Assembly (NCBI RefSeq): GCF_036898095.1
Contig: NC_090743.1
Coordinates: 20,848,479-20,912,478 of the forward strand
Origin: Palaemon carinicauda
Taxonomy: Eukaryota; Arthropoda; Malacostraca; Decapoda; Palaemonidae
Reading direction: 5' to 3'
Length of the DNA: 64,000 nucleotides
Part shown: piece after piece, positions 22,951 through 33,459 of the stretch
Layout of the letters: every line of letters begins with the position of its first letter
Numbering within the stretch: the first letter of the stretch is position 1
The notes under the pieces: model-generated
The model's database searches: none
What the model was told of the DNA's origin: nothing
What the model saw: the letters and a program-made list of their open reading frames with translations, nothing else
Translations under genes and position numbers: made by a program

Positions 22951-23413
22951 CCGCGCAAGCGTAGGATTACCTACCAGGATCAGGACCAGGAAGGATCTAC
23001 GGAGAGGTCCATGCAACATTCTTTTTCTTCTTTTCAGGCAGGCCCCGTGGCGTCCACTCCGAAGGGTCAGGAGATCCCCTTCCCTCCAGCAGGGATAACT
23101 GACACTGCGTCAGTTACCCGTCAGCCTTGGTTCCGTCACATAATGAACGCAGTGGTTCAGGCTGTGAAGCCTGCCCTCGTTGATTTGGGACTTAAACCAA
23201 CGGCAGACTCATCCCCGCTGAAGAGAAGGAGAGGAGTTGACTTCGTGGTGACTTCTCCCCGGGAGAAGTTGGCTCCCAAGAGGTCCATCAGGAAGGCTCC
23301 TTCCCCTTTGCGGTCGTTTTCTCCTTCTCCCGTGGACGAGGTTTTTCCGTCCTCAGGAGAGTCCAGTGAGGCAGGGGTGTCTCCCACGCCACCAATGGGA
23401 GGAACCCCTCCTC

Positions 23414-23560
23414 TTTATTATTATTATTACTATCCAAGCTACAACCCTAGTTGGAAAAGCAAGATGCTATAAGCCCAGGGGCTCCAACAGGGAAAAATAG
23501 CTCAGTGAGGAAAGGAAATAAGGAAATAAATAAATGAAGAGAACAAATTAACAATAAATC
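23414..23560 (-). mobile_element. (TAA)n-tailed retroposon inserted in DIRS B gag
   Basis: On the minus strand it reads ...CCAACTAGGGTTGTAGCTTG then (TAA)n, matching the 3' ends of the copies at 13284 and 45281. It is heavily 5'-truncated. Its reverse complement adds TyrTyrTyr and a stop codon to the gag frame, ending it at 23472. Confidence 0.85.
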
Positions 23561-24793
23561 ATTCTAAAATTTGGAGAGAAACTTCTCGCGAGGAAGCTTC
23601 CTTCCGGACCTCTCTGCTGGAGTCCTGTATTCCTCCTAGGAGGGAGCCCAAGGACTCCAAGACGATTCCTAAATCATCGTCCAGGATCCGTCCAGAGCCA
23701 ACCAGACCCCGGGAGAACGTCCACGTGTCTCCCCAAGATGAGCCTTTGGGGACCGGAGACTTAGCTGCCAGTCCGCATGGAGGAGACCAGTTCGAGTCAG
23801 AACACGCTTTCTGGCAGGTCCTAAGCTTGATGAGGCAACTTAACAAGTTTAAGGACCCGGAGACTGCTCCTCGAGAGGGCAAGGACACGGTGCTAGACCA
23901 AGTCTACGGCACCCAGAAACCCCCTAAGACCAGCGCAGCTTTGCCTTGGTCCAAAGGGGTGAAGGGGGCCAGGGACAGGGTCGAAGCCCAGCTCTCCGAG
24001 CTCGCCTCCTCCGGTCGTTCTTCTGCCGGGGACAAACTCCTCCCGCCTCCTCGAGTACATCAGAGGAGGTACTTCGAGATCATGGGGGAGTCCAGTATGG
24101 CTCTTCCACTTCACCATTCTGTGGAAGAGCTGACCAGGGGAACTTCTCTCGAGAAGCTCTCCGCTCGGCAGGTGACATTCTCGGCGCCGGAGATCCTGAG
24201 CCTAGAGAAGGTCGCGAAGAGTGCCATGCAGGCAACTTCGTGGCTGGACATTTGGCTGGGATCTCTGGGCATCCTATTGCGCTCTGAGGATCTGTCCAAG
24301 GAGAGCAATAGGGAGGCCTTGGAGACCTTCCTCCTCTCGGGCACGCGTTCGATCGAGTTCCTGGCTCACCAGGTTACTAACCTGTGGACTAACTCGATCC
24401 TCAAGCGTCGCGACGCAGTGACCGAGAGGTTCCATCCGAAGGTCCCCGCAGTGGATGTCTGCAGGCTCAGGCACTCCTCCATCACTGGGAGAGATCTGCT
24501 TGAGCCCAAGGAGATAGAACGAACAGCTGAGAGGTGGAGGAGATCGAATCAAGATTCTCTCCTCCAGAGGGCCCTTACATCCCGGCCCTACAAGCCTCCA
24601 GCGCCTCAACAGCAACAGCAGCCTTGCAAGACACCGAAGCAGGCTCCGGCAGCTAAGACAGGGGTGTCTAAGCCGCAGCCCTTTCAAACCAAGGACAGAA
24701 GGCGCGGCAAGTCCTCTAGGGGAGGAAAAAATCCTAGGGGTAGCGGCCGAGGCCGCAAACGCTAGGATCGGCAATCCCCCTGCGTGTCCACCT

Positions 24794-26280
24794 GTGGGGG
24801 GATGCCTAAAAAGTTGCGTGCACAGGTGGCAGCAACTTGGGGCCGATTCTTGGACGGTCTCCGTGATCGGCCAAGGTTATCGCGTCCCATTCACGACATC
24901 TCTACCTCCCCTGACAGCGAATCCAGTGTCGCTGAACTCCTATGCCATGGGATCGCCAAAGGGGTTAGCCCTTCGGGCAGAAGTCGAGACCATGCTCAAG
25001 AAGGATGCTCTCCAGGAGGTCGACGACGGCTCCCCAGGCTTCTTCAGTCGACTCTTTCTTGTAAAGAAGGCGTCTGGAGACCGGTCATCGACCTCTCAGC
25101 CCTGAACAAGTTTGTCAAACAAACTTCGTTCACCATGGAAACAGCGGACACGGTCAGACTTGCAGTGACACCGCAAGACTTCATGTGCACACTGGATCTG
25201 AAGGACGCGTACTTCCAGATCCCAATCCGTCCGTCTTCCAGGAAATACTTGAGATTCAGCCTAGACAGCAAGATCTACCAGTTCAAGGTGCTGTGTTTCG
25301 GTCTCTCCACAGCACCTCAGGTGTTCACCAGAGTGTTCACACTGATTTCGTCTTGGGCGCGCAGGAACGGCATACGTCTCCTCCGTTATCTGGACGACTG
25401 GCTGATCCTGGCAGACTCGGAGTCGACCCTTCTTCGACACCGGGACAGGCTTCTGGAGATTCGCCAAGATCTGGGGATCATGGTAAATCTCGAGAAGTCC
25501 TCTCTGCTTCCGACGCAACGACTGGTATATCTAGGCATGATATTAGACACCGATCTCCACAAAGCCTTTCCATCAGACGACAGGATAGCAAGGCTGAGGA
25601 GGGTCGTAGAACCTTTCCTCAGGCGGGAAGAGCTCCCAGCCCAATCATGGTTACGTCTACTAGGCCACCTATCTTCCCTGGCACGTCTAGTTCCGAACGG
25701 CCGCCTCAGGATAAGATCCCTGCAATGGCGGTTAAAGTCCCGGTGGATTCAAGGCTCTGATTCTCCGGACTTTCTGGTTCCTATAGGATCCACGGAACTG
25801 ACGGACCTTCGGTGGTGGCTGAACGACGAGAACCTTCGAAAGGGAGTGGATCTTCTCGTCCTCCCCCTGGATTTGACTCTGTTTTCGGACGCGTCAAAAG
25901 AAGGGTGGGGGGCCCACATTCTGAACCAAAGGATCTCAGGCCTGTGGTCAGAATCAGAAAAGTACCTCCACATCAACCTGCTAGAAATGAAGGCCGTTTT
26001 CCTGGCTCTTCAACAGTTCCAATGGACCCTGGCGGGCCACTCCGTAGTGGTGATGAGCGACAACACCACGGTAGTTGCTTACATCAACAAGCAGCGAGGT
26101 ACCTTTTCTCAACAGCTATCCTATCTTGCAGTAGAGATTCTGAGATGGTCCGAAATCCACTCTATAACACTTTCGGCTCGCTTCATTCCTGGCAAGAGGA
26201 ATGTGCTCGCCGACAGTCTGAGCAGAGCGACGCAGATAGTGAGTACCGAGTGGTCTGGATCCTCAGATAGCCAACAAAGT
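24794..26280 (+). pseudogene. DIRS B reverse transcriptase and RNase H, one frameshift in RT
   Basis: The N-terminal part reads in the frame 24794-25105 (CVHRWQQLGADSWTV, then LRAEVETMLKKDALQEV and GFFSRLFLVKKASG). Near 25077 the frame changes to that of the long frame ending at 26418, which continues WRPVIDLSALNKFV, LDLKDAYFQIPIRPSS, CFGLSTAPQVFTRVF and the catalytic LLRYLDDWLILA near 25390. RNase H follows from TLFSDASKEGWGAH (25875) through HINLLEMKAVFLAL and SDNTTVVAYINKQ to ARFIPGKRNVLADSLSRA. Compared with A, B is missing about seven bases at the break. One extra base near 26265, relative to D, displaces the following methyltransferase-like domain. Palm and RNase H acidic residues look intact. 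Confidence 0.9.
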
Positions 26281-26809
26281 CCTGACTTTGTGGGGTTCCC
26301 CGACAGTAGATCTGTTCGCGACAGCTTTGAATTTCAAGCTGCCCCTGTACTGCTCTCCAGTCCCGGACCCCAAGGCTCTCTGGCAAGATGCTTTTCAACA
26401 GAGGTGGGACAACATTGACGTTTACGCCTTCCCACCATTCTGTCTGATGAGAAGGGTGCTCAACAAGACCAGACTATCGGTCAATCTCTCCATGACTCTA
26501 ATAGCTAGGCTATGGCATCACGCGGAATGGTTCCCGGAGCTTCCGAGAGAACTCCCCCCACGACACGAGCTACTCAGACAACCACACTGCAACATCTTCC
26601 ACAAAGCCGTAGCTTCGCTTCGGCTTCACGCCTGGAGACTATCCAGCGTCTCCTTACGGAGAGAGGATTTTCACAACAGGTTGCGGACAGGATGTCTCGC
26701 CACCTGCGCAAGTCCTCTATCAGAGTCTACCAGGCGAAGTGGAAAGTCTTCTGTGGTTGGTGTCATGGGAGGGGTATCTCTCCACTCGATGCCACTATTC
26801 CAGCAATAG
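26270..26809 (+). CDS. DIRS B methyltransferase-like domain
   Basis: In the frame containing 26288-26809 the protein reads WGSPTVDLFATALNFKLPLY, then DPKALWQDAFQQRWDNIDVY, AFPPFCLMRRVLNK and MTLIARLWHHAEWF. In DIRS elements a phage-type N6-adenine methyltransferase-like domain follows RNase H, and the order TVDLFA..N, D..DAF, (Y)AFPPF, then a hydrophobic strand fits that fold. The canonical D/N-P-P-Y/F box is FPPF here. The domain's 3' half (26512 onward) overlaps the recombinase frame in -1 relative phase. In D the domain is continuous with RNase H; in B a one-base insertion separates them. Confidence 0.65.
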   Translation, partial: ANKVLTLWGSPTVDLFATALNFKLPLYCSPVPDPKALWQDAFQQRWDNIDVYAFPPFCLMRRVLNKTRLSVNLSMTLIARLWHHAEWFPELPRELPPRHELLRQPHCNIFHKAVASLRLHAWRLSSVSLRREDFHNRLRTGCLATCASPLSESTRRSGKSSVVGVMGGVSLHSMPLFQQ

Positions 26810-27678
26810 CGGAGTTTCTCGTGTATTTACGGGAGGAAATGCGCCTTTCAGTCTCGGCGGTGAAAGGCTATCGCTCAGCCTTAAGCCTGGCTTTTAGGCT
26901 GAAAGGAGTGGACATTTCCTCTTCGTTAGAACTTTCCCTACTCATACGCAGCTATGAGCTTACCTGCCCTCAGTCAGAAGTAAGACCTCCTCCTTGGAAT
27001 GTGGTTCTGGTCCTCAGGGCTCTGAAGAGAGCTCCGTTTGAACCATTACGCCAGGCCTCTGATCGCCACCTGTCTTGGAAGACGGCTTTCCTACTCGCTT
27101 TGGCCTCGGCCAAGCGAGTCGGTGAACTTCATAGTCTTTCTTACGACGTCGCCCATTCAAGGGGATGGGGGGAGGTAACGTTCAGGTTCATCCCTGAGTT
27201 TGTTGCCAAGACTCAGAACCCTGGGGTGTCGGACCCTAGGTTCGACTCTTTCGGGGTCGCGAGTCTCCGTTCTGTAACAAGTGACCCAGACCATCTGTTA
27301 CTTTGCCCAGTAAGGAGTCTGAGGCGCTACTTGAAGAGAACAGCTGCAGTCCGTCCTCATGTGCAAGCGTTATTCGTGAGCACAGAAAGGACGAAGAGGA
27401 GGGTCACCAAGAACATCATCTCGGCCTGGATTCGGAAGGTTATTCAGCATGCCTTGAATCCTGACCCTCCTCCGTCACGTTGCCCTAGAGTGCACGATTT
27501 CAGGGGCATCGCTACGTCCCTGGCCTTCAAGAGAAATTTCTCTGTGACGCAGGTCTTACAAGCTGGGATCTGGAAGTATCAAATGACCTTCACAACCCAC
27601 TACCTGCAGGACGTGACCCACAGGAGCCTCGATACCTTCTCTATTGGCCCTGTGGTGGCTGCACAACAGCTGGTCTAA
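26512..27678 (+). CDS. DIRS B tyrosine recombinase, intact 388-codon frame
   Basis: An open frame of 388 codons. The N-terminal part overlaps the methyltransferase-like frame. The core-binding domain starts near residue 45 (LETIQRLLTERGFSQQV) and includes RVYQAKWKVFCGWC and SAVKGYRSALSLAF. The catalytic domain shows the first Arg in ASAKRVGELHSL (about residue 203), the HxxR box in RVHDFRGIATSLAF (about residue 328) and the Tyr in TFTTHYLQDVTH (about residue 365). All signature residues of the tyrosine recombinase family that I can place are there. DIRS elements use this enzyme in place of DDE integrase to insert a circular copy without target duplication. Best-preserved recombinase in the window. 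ATG at 26512 is chosen because it is in frame and lies within the overlap. Confidence 0.92.
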   Translation: MASRGMVPGASERTPPTTRATQTTTLQHLPQSRSFASASRLETIQRLLTERGFSQQVADRMSRHLRKSSIRVYQAKWKVFCGWCHGRGISPLDATIPAIAEFLVYLREEMRLSVSAVKGYRSALSLAFRLKGVDISSSLELSLLIRSYELTCPQSEVRPPPWNVVLVLRALKRAPFEPLRQASDRHLSWKTAFLLALASAKRVGELHSLSYDVAHSRGWGEVTFRFIPEFVAKTQNPGVSDPRFDSFGVASLRSVTSDPDHLLLCPVRSLRRYLKRTAAVRPHVQALFVSTERTKRRVTKNIISAWIRKVIQHALNPDPPPSRCPRVHDFRGIATSLAFKRNFSVTQVLQAGIWKYQMTFTTHYLQDVTHRSLDTFSIGPVVAAQQLV

Positions 27679-27839
27679 TCTCAGGCTCCTTAATGGACAG
27701 GTATCAGAAGGTTGGGGGCATTGTTACCCGGTTTTAGTCTGCGTGATTGCTGCACAATAGTTGGTCTAATCTCAGGCTCCTTAATGGACAGGTAGCAGAA
27801 GGTTGGGGGCATTGTTACCCGGTTTTAGTCTGCGTGATT
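27658..27839. repeat. 91-bp tandem duplication at the end of the DIRS B recombinase
   Basis: 27658-27748 is repeated at 27749-27839 with few changes; both units begin GCTGCACAA and end TTTTAGTCTGCGTGATT. The first unit contains the recombinase stop codon, so the duplication lies mostly in the 3' untranslated region. Confidence 0.93.
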
Positions 27840-28246
27840 GAAAGAGTATGTCTGGACCTTACTTCTTTCTTCATTCTCCCCTCCCTTGGGGAAAGCAGCA
27901 CCCTGGTCTCTGCATAGCTGACCTCAACCTCTGCAGGTAAACCATGCTCCCTTGTGCTCCTAGTATTAGCTTTAATACTGTTCGCGTCCCCCATACCCTG
28001 ACGAGGTGGTATTGGGAACGTCCTAGCCTAGATTTCCATCTAAAGAATTCCAGGTTAACTTCCTAGGACGAGTCACAACTTCCTCCACACACAAGCTTAT
28101 GTAGGCCGCACATTCGTCGCAAGCAATGAACGTGCGAGGTGCAGGGACCCCCTTTCTCAAGTGCTGCCGACTCGGATTTTGGGTCCCCGGGTAAAGCCAA
28201 AGCCAGTAAGGCTGGGGACTTTCCGCCCTTCCTAAGGGGTAAGTCA

Positions 28247-28350
28247 CCCTATGTAAATAGCGTGGTTTGTATTTCGGTTACGGAACAAATATCAAATTCG
28301 GAGATAATTTGTATTTTTCCTAACCATACAAACCTTAGCTATTTACTCAT
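28247..28350. repeat. Internal complementary region of DIRS B
   Basis: Reads GTAAATAGCGTGGTTTGTAT then CGGTTACGGAACAAA (reverse complement of the left end), followed by GATAATTTGTATTTTTCCTA (reverse complement of the right end). The two halves meet near AACAAATATCAAATTC. Confidence 0.88.
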
Positions 28351-28379
28351 ATTTGCCCGCCAGCCCTGTCCCCCAAGTC

Positions 28380-28596
28380 AAGTCCTACCTCTAAGTGAAG
28401 TGAGACAACTCACCAGTGTGGGGGGGAGGGGTAGCAAGCTACCCCTTCCCTACCCCCTGCTAACTAGCGTGGGGCTAGTTAACCCTCGTTAAAAATCTAA
28501 TGGCTCGTCATTTCAGCTACGCCGAAAGTAATACCCCTATGTAAATAGCTAAGGTTTGTATGGTTAGGAAAAATACAAATTATCTCTGAATTTGTC
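28380..28596. repeat. Right terminal repeat of DIRS B
   Basis: Inverted copy of the left terminal repeat, with an additional block absent from the left one, ending at about 28596. The right end of element D (52809) matches its reverse complement. Confidence 0.85.
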
Positions 28597-29539
28597 ATAT
28601 CTTGACTAGAATTTCCAGAGTGCATATCACACAAAACATAGTAGACATTTCCTAAGGCTCTTTGCAGCTTCCTTTTGACCCTGAGCTGCACTCAATTTTC
28701 AGCATTCTACTATACTGGAATAATTGCTGGGTTTTCTCCCAATTGCACTGAGGTACTATTGAAGGACACCTCTGCTCCAGGTTCACAGGAGATTGCATTC
28801 CACCAGTAACTATGATGTGCCTCAACAATTGCTCTTGGAAGTTTTATCAGTAAACGAGTCAATAATATTAAGACAAGATCCACCAACTTGAGTTTGAAAA
28901 CAAGGACTTGTTATCAACTTGGTCAAAAGCATAACTGAAGTTTGTAGGTCAATTAAAATTTCATATCTAAGCCTTACCTGCATTTCCTCAAGCATAATAA
29001 TTGCAGATAAGGAGGTTTTACTGTTCCTAATTTCATAGTGCAGCGGCTGGGTTTTACCCCCGGTTGCACTATGGCACCTAATGGTCCTCAGGCCACATTG
29101 CTGAGCCATGTAGTCCAAATTCACATGTCCAATCCAGTCCATACCATCCTTTTCCTTAGTGTCCAAGATAGCACTATACTCCTGATTTTGCTACTATAGT
29201 TAGGAGGTCAAGGATCATATATTTTCCAATGTTCAATTTATGCACTTTTTCAGTTATCAGACATTTTCTTTATTAGGGTTGCTGATCATATTACTGTAAT
29301 ATGTATACTCCCCATCATTGTATAAGTCCAGTTGTTTGAGTGGCATAACTCAAAATATGCTGTCAGTTTTATTTACATGTATTCCTCCATTGTTTATACT
29401 GGCTATTTTAATCTTTACCCAGAAGCTGTAATTCTTGCTTAATAATTAAGAGGGTAATGTTAAATCTCTTTTGATGGCCATCCTTTTGGTTTTCACTCAT
29501 ATTGTACTGTTGTTCAGAACAGGAATAATGTGGGCAGAT
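28597..29539. other. Unresolved sequence between DIRS B and DIRS F
   Basis: No confident gene. A phrase with GGTTTTCTCCCAATTGCACT (about 28730) recurs loosely near 29050 (GGTTTTACCCCCGGTTGCAC), hinting at degraded repeat DNA. It may be an eroded 5' part of F. Confidence 0.35.
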
Positions 29540-31076
29540 GAGCAGCAAATGAATGTGTATTGTTGTATTGTGTCAACAAGGCTTTGGGTCTCCTGGCATT
29601 GCAAGTATTTGAGGAGGCACTGGTAGTGTTGTTGCAACACCACCATAGAGGCTTGCATCAAGGAAGAGGCCACATCCTACACCCACTCTGCGAGCTGACA
29701 AAGTGGATGCACATAGAGCTGTTAGCTGGGTACATTCTGGCCAAGAGAAATGTACTAGCAGGAACACTGTCGCCAAGGGCAACTTGTAAGGTCAGAGTGG
29801 TTCCTACATCCCTGTGTAGCCAAAAGTCGTCTTGTTCAGTGGGGTTCTTTAGGGATTGACCTGTTTGCCACATCGCTAAACAGGATGCTTCCCGGGACCA
29901 AACCCATTGGTTGTTTGAAGTCTCCTTCCAACACCCATGAGGTTACCTGGATAGTTATGCCTTTCTGCCGTTCAACCTGATCTGTCTGCCTATCAACCGA
30001 GTGTTGATAATGCCAGGACTCGGGATGACCTAGGTGGCTCCCAATTGGACACTTGCCGAGTTTTATCTCAATTTGTTAGCTCTAGTTAAGGTTCCTGAGA
30101 GAAATCCCTGGCTTCTCTGTCAGCTGTGTGTTAAGAGGTACCTCTAATCTGTGAAGTCTGGAACTACATGGTTGAAGTCTAATAGCATTTCCTCCAAGTA
30201 AAGCCTTTTTGCATAGCACTGCAGATATCTGGTTTTCTGCGATATTCCTCTGCTGCTTTATATCAGGAAAAGTTGACCATCCTCCGAGGCTGCTGTCGTA
30301 GAAGGGATTTTAATCCGTAGGAACATCTCTAGCACAGATCCTCCTTCGCTGAGAAACACTCCTCTCAGCCGCTGCTGTCAAAGCTACCGCTCAACCTTGA
30401 ACATGGTCTAGACTGAAAAATATAGACCTCTCCTTCTCATGGGAGTTGTCTATGCTTGTGAGAAGCTTCAAGCAGTCTTGCCCACGCCAGGACCTCAAGC
30501 CCCTGGAATGGGATGTGACCCTTGTTCTCAAGGCATTTACGCATACCTGTTCAGGCCCTTGAGAATGTCGTCAGTCAGGGTTTTGACTCAATACTGTTTT
30601 TGCTACCAGTATCGGCAAAGAATTTAGGCAAGTTACACGTTTCCTCTGCCTTAGTTTCCATTGCAGAGTGGTGGAAGGAGCTCCCTTAGTTTTCTGTCAG
30701 GTTGCATGGCCAAAACCTAGTACCTGGGAGGGCACACCCTAGGTTCGAGCCCTTCTCCATCCCCTCTTTATGTGAATTTTCAGGAGACATCAAGAAGAGA
30801 TGCTTTTGTGACCTGTATCAGCGACTTCGATAACACTAGGAAGACCAAGATAGAGGTGTCAAGGAAAATTATCTCTTTCTGACTTCAGGAGACCGTTAAT
30901 AATGCATACACCTCGACCTCTGAGAGAGTCGAGGTATAAGTTAGGTTCGGAGCTCTAGAAGTCACGGATTAGGCCCCACACTTCCTTTCAAGAGAAATCT
31001 TGTAGTTGGCCACATGTTGAAGGTTGGGGTGTGTATACACCAGACCACCTTCATAACAATTTAATTTACATTAGTA

Positions 31077-31494
31077 TACAGTGAACCCTCGTTTATCGCG
31101 GTAGATAGGTTCCAGTCGCGGCCGCGATAGGTGAAAATCCGCGAAGTAGTGACACCATATTTACCTATTTATTCAACATGTATATTCAGACTTTTAAAAC
31201 CTTCCCTTGTACGTAGTACTGTTAACAAACTACCCTTTAATGTACAGAACACTTAATGCATGTACTACAGTACCCTAAACTAAAACAGGCACAAATATTA
31301 AAGGTGATTTTATATCATGCATTTCCTAAACATGCTAAAAAGCACGATAAAAAATGGCAACCAATGTTTTGTTTACATTTATCTCTGATCATAATGTAGA
31401 AACAAACTGGAGGTAGAGCTTTGCTTATTACCCAGACATATTTCCCATACTTTTCCCTTAGAACTACATCACATCTTCCTACTTTAGATATATA

Positions 31495-31558
<64 letters not shown>

Positions 31559-31686
31559 ACACATATACATAAATACATGCATACATATATATATATATAT
31601 TACTGTATATATATGGGTTATGGAAAAAATCCGCGAAGTGGTGAATCCGCGATGGTCGAACCGCGAAGTAGCGAGGGTTCACTGTA
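31077..31686. mobile_element. TA-flanked MITE, short copy, inside DIRS F recombinase
   Basis: Same ends as the copy at 18524: TACAGTGAACCCTCGTTTAT on the left and AGCGAGGGTTCACTGTA on the right, with TA at both borders. 610 bases with a long TA microsatellite in the middle. It splits the C-terminal codons of the degraded recombinase of F. Confidence 0.9.
31487..31554. repeat. (TA)n microsatellite
   Basis: Nearly pure TA run inside the short MITE, followed by a looser TA-rich stretch to about 31610. Confidence 0.95.
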
Positions 31687-31965
31687 CCCACAAGTCCCTT
31701 AGCGTCTTTGTACTTGGTTTTGTGGTGGCTACTTCACTAGTTATGTAGCTAGTCCAGCTTCCATGCGGGATAGTAAGCATCTTGTCTATGGTATCTTACA
31801 GGTGTAAGTCTGGAATGAAGGTAGAATGACCAGCCCACGCTCACCACTTGTCGTTAACTACCTCTTTAACAATTTAAATGGCCGTTCTAGCTTGCACGGA
31901 AAACATAAACCTATTTAAAGGACTCTGGTTTGTATAGCTAGGAGAAATGTAATTTTCTTTTAAAA

Positions 31966-32229
31966 TTTTTTATATATTGTCAGTTGAGAACATCTTTTTT
32001 TTTTTTTTTCGCTTAAATGAAATGGCCAATATTTGGGTAGATAGGAGAGTCATAGGCATCTTCATCTTTTACCACTACTCACTGCTCTGACTGAACTGGT
32101 AAAAATACAAAAATAGTCCAGTTGTTCTATGTGTTGAGACTACCATTTCTTTTTAGGTTTCTTAAATCAAACTATTGAACCTGAGGAGTTTTAAACACTA
32201 AATATGGGAATCCCTCTCCTGTATTATAA
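31966..32229. other. Spacer between DIRS F and the LINE
   Basis: AT-rich DNA with a T tract near 31997. No feature recognised. Confidence 0.45.
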
Positions 32230-32285
32230 TCCTGTGAGACATTAAAGAGGTGGAGCTCGGGGGGAGAGTGACTGCTCCCCGCACT

Positions 32286-33040
32286 CTAGTTTTTGGGTGT
32301 TTGAATGTGCGTGGATGTAGTACGATGAGAGTAAAAGATGTGAGATTGGAAGTATGTTAGGAATAGAAGGATTGATATATTGGCTTTGTGTGAGACAAAG
32401 ATAAAAGGGAAAGGTGAAGTGATGTTTAGTGAAATGTCTGGTAGTGTTTGGGATTGAAAGGGGAAGAGCAAGAGAAGGTGTGGCTTTATTGCTGAGTGAT
32501 TGGATGACAGGTAAAGTAGTGGAATGGAAGGAGATATCATCTAGGCTAATGTGGGTAAGGGTTAGGTTGGGTAGGGAATGCTGGGCTTTCGTCAGTGCGT
32601 ATGGGCCAGGTTGTGAGAAAAGTGAAGAAGAGCGGAATGCGTTCTGGAATGAATTAACTTGGTGTGTAGAAGGACTGGGTAGAAGGAATTATGTAGTTGT
32701 CATGGGTGACTTAAATGCTAGAGTGGACGCGTAGAGGTAGGTGTCATTGGGAAGTATGGCATACCAGGTGAAAATGAGAGTGGTGAGAGACTGGTAGATA
32801 TGTGTGGTGAGCAAGAGATGGTGATAAGTTATAGCTTTTTCAAAAAGAAGATAAAAAAAAGTATACATGGGTAAGAGCGGCAAATGGAAGAGTGGTAGAA
32901 AGGACGTTAATGGATTATGTGTTGATAACTAAAAGAATGTTTGGAAGATTGAAAGACGTGCACGTGTTTAGGGGTATGGCTAACGGTATGTTTGATCATT
33001 TTTTGGTGGTAGGAAAATTAGTTGTAGAAAAGAGTGGGGG
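32286..33040 (+). pseudogene. LINE endonuclease-like domain
   Basis: Read across several frames it shows the apurinic endonuclease pattern: LNVRG near the start, an SRLMWVRVRLGRECWAFV and VSAYGPG strand pair near 32540-32610, the motif MGDLNARVDA at 32704-32733, and a terminal DHF-like segment near 32995. Frequent stop codons break the frame. Nicks target DNA to prime reverse transcription in intact LINEs. Confidence 0.68.
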
Positions 33041-33459
33041 AATAGAGTAGGTGGATGTAAAAGGGAGCTAGTGAGGGTTGAAGAGCTAATAAAACTGGGG
33101 GTAAAAAGTAAATATCAAGAAAGGTTGAAAATGGCATATGACGAAGTGAAAATGAGAAAAACTGGTAATTTAGAGGAGGAGGAGTAGAAGTTAGTAAAAG
33201 AAAATTTTGTTGGGATTGCAAGTGATGTGTGTGGCAAGAAGTTTGTTGGAGGCAGCATGAGGAAGGGCAGTGAATGGTGGAATGAAGGAGAGAAAGAGGT
33301 CTTTTGAAGAATGGCTGCAGAGTAATAGTGTAGGGAAGTATGAAAGATATAGAGAGAAAAATGTGGAAGTAAAGCACAAGGTAAGTGTGGCAAAGAGGGA
33401 AGCTGACCTGAGGTGGGGTCAGGGATTGGGTCATTCATATGAAAAGAATAAGTAGTAGT

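Larger units (their letters stand above)
20782..24765 (+). pseudogene. DIRS B gag-like frame with duplication and retroposon insertion
   Basis: The start at 20782 (MRKCPGLSGRPCGTF) matches the N-terminus in element D. The following cysteine motif seen in D (CPYCRGQRC, then KCDECREW) is knocked out of frame here by a 29-bp tandem duplication at 20830-20887. Downstream, 21153-21536 reads DIMDFNEYDQTVSNNDLFQL, which aligns with D at 56548-56856. An Arg/Ser/Pro-rich tract spans about 21950-22950. A retroposon is inserted at 23414-23560. The C-terminal frame 23725-24765 is open, with helical capsid-like sequence, a QQQQQ stretch and a basic Gly/Arg tail (KSSRGGKNPRGSGRGRKR) suited to RNA binding. 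Gag identity is by position and motif. Confidence 0.65.
20509..28596 (+). mobile_element. DIRS-like retrotransposon B, near full length, least damaged
   Basis: An 8.1-kb element. The left end is TTTGTTCCGTAACCGAAATA and the right end GGTTTGTATGGTTAGGAAAA with TACAAATTATCTCTGAATTTG. Inner parts of the two ends form inverted repeats around GGGGTATTACTTTCGGCGTA. An internal complementary region lies at about 28247-28350. Order is gag-like (20782-24765), RT plus RNase H (about 24794-26270), methyltransferase-like (26270-26809), recombinase (26512-27678). Lesions I can see are a 29-bp tandem duplication in gag, a retroposon insertion in gag, a loss of about seven bases in RT near 25077 and one extra base near 26265. 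The recombinase is open. Sister of element D. Confidence 0.9.
29540..31965 (+). mobile_element. DIRS-like element F, degraded 3' half
   Basis: Translations are riddled with stops but keep order: RNase H tail (ELLAGYILAKRNVLAGTLS, about 29715), a methyltransferase-like segment (YLDSYAFLPFNLI, about 29950), recombinase pieces (QVFDSILFLLPVSAKNLG-like near 30600), then PFKRNLVVGHMLKVGV near 31010. The final recombinase segment is split by the MITE at 31077-31686 and resumes with a match to the C-terminal motif. The right terminus near 31840-31965 (GGCCGTTCTAGCTTGCACGG, then GACTCTGGTTTGTATAGCTA) aligns with the right end of B. The 5' half is not recognisable. Confidence 0.65.
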
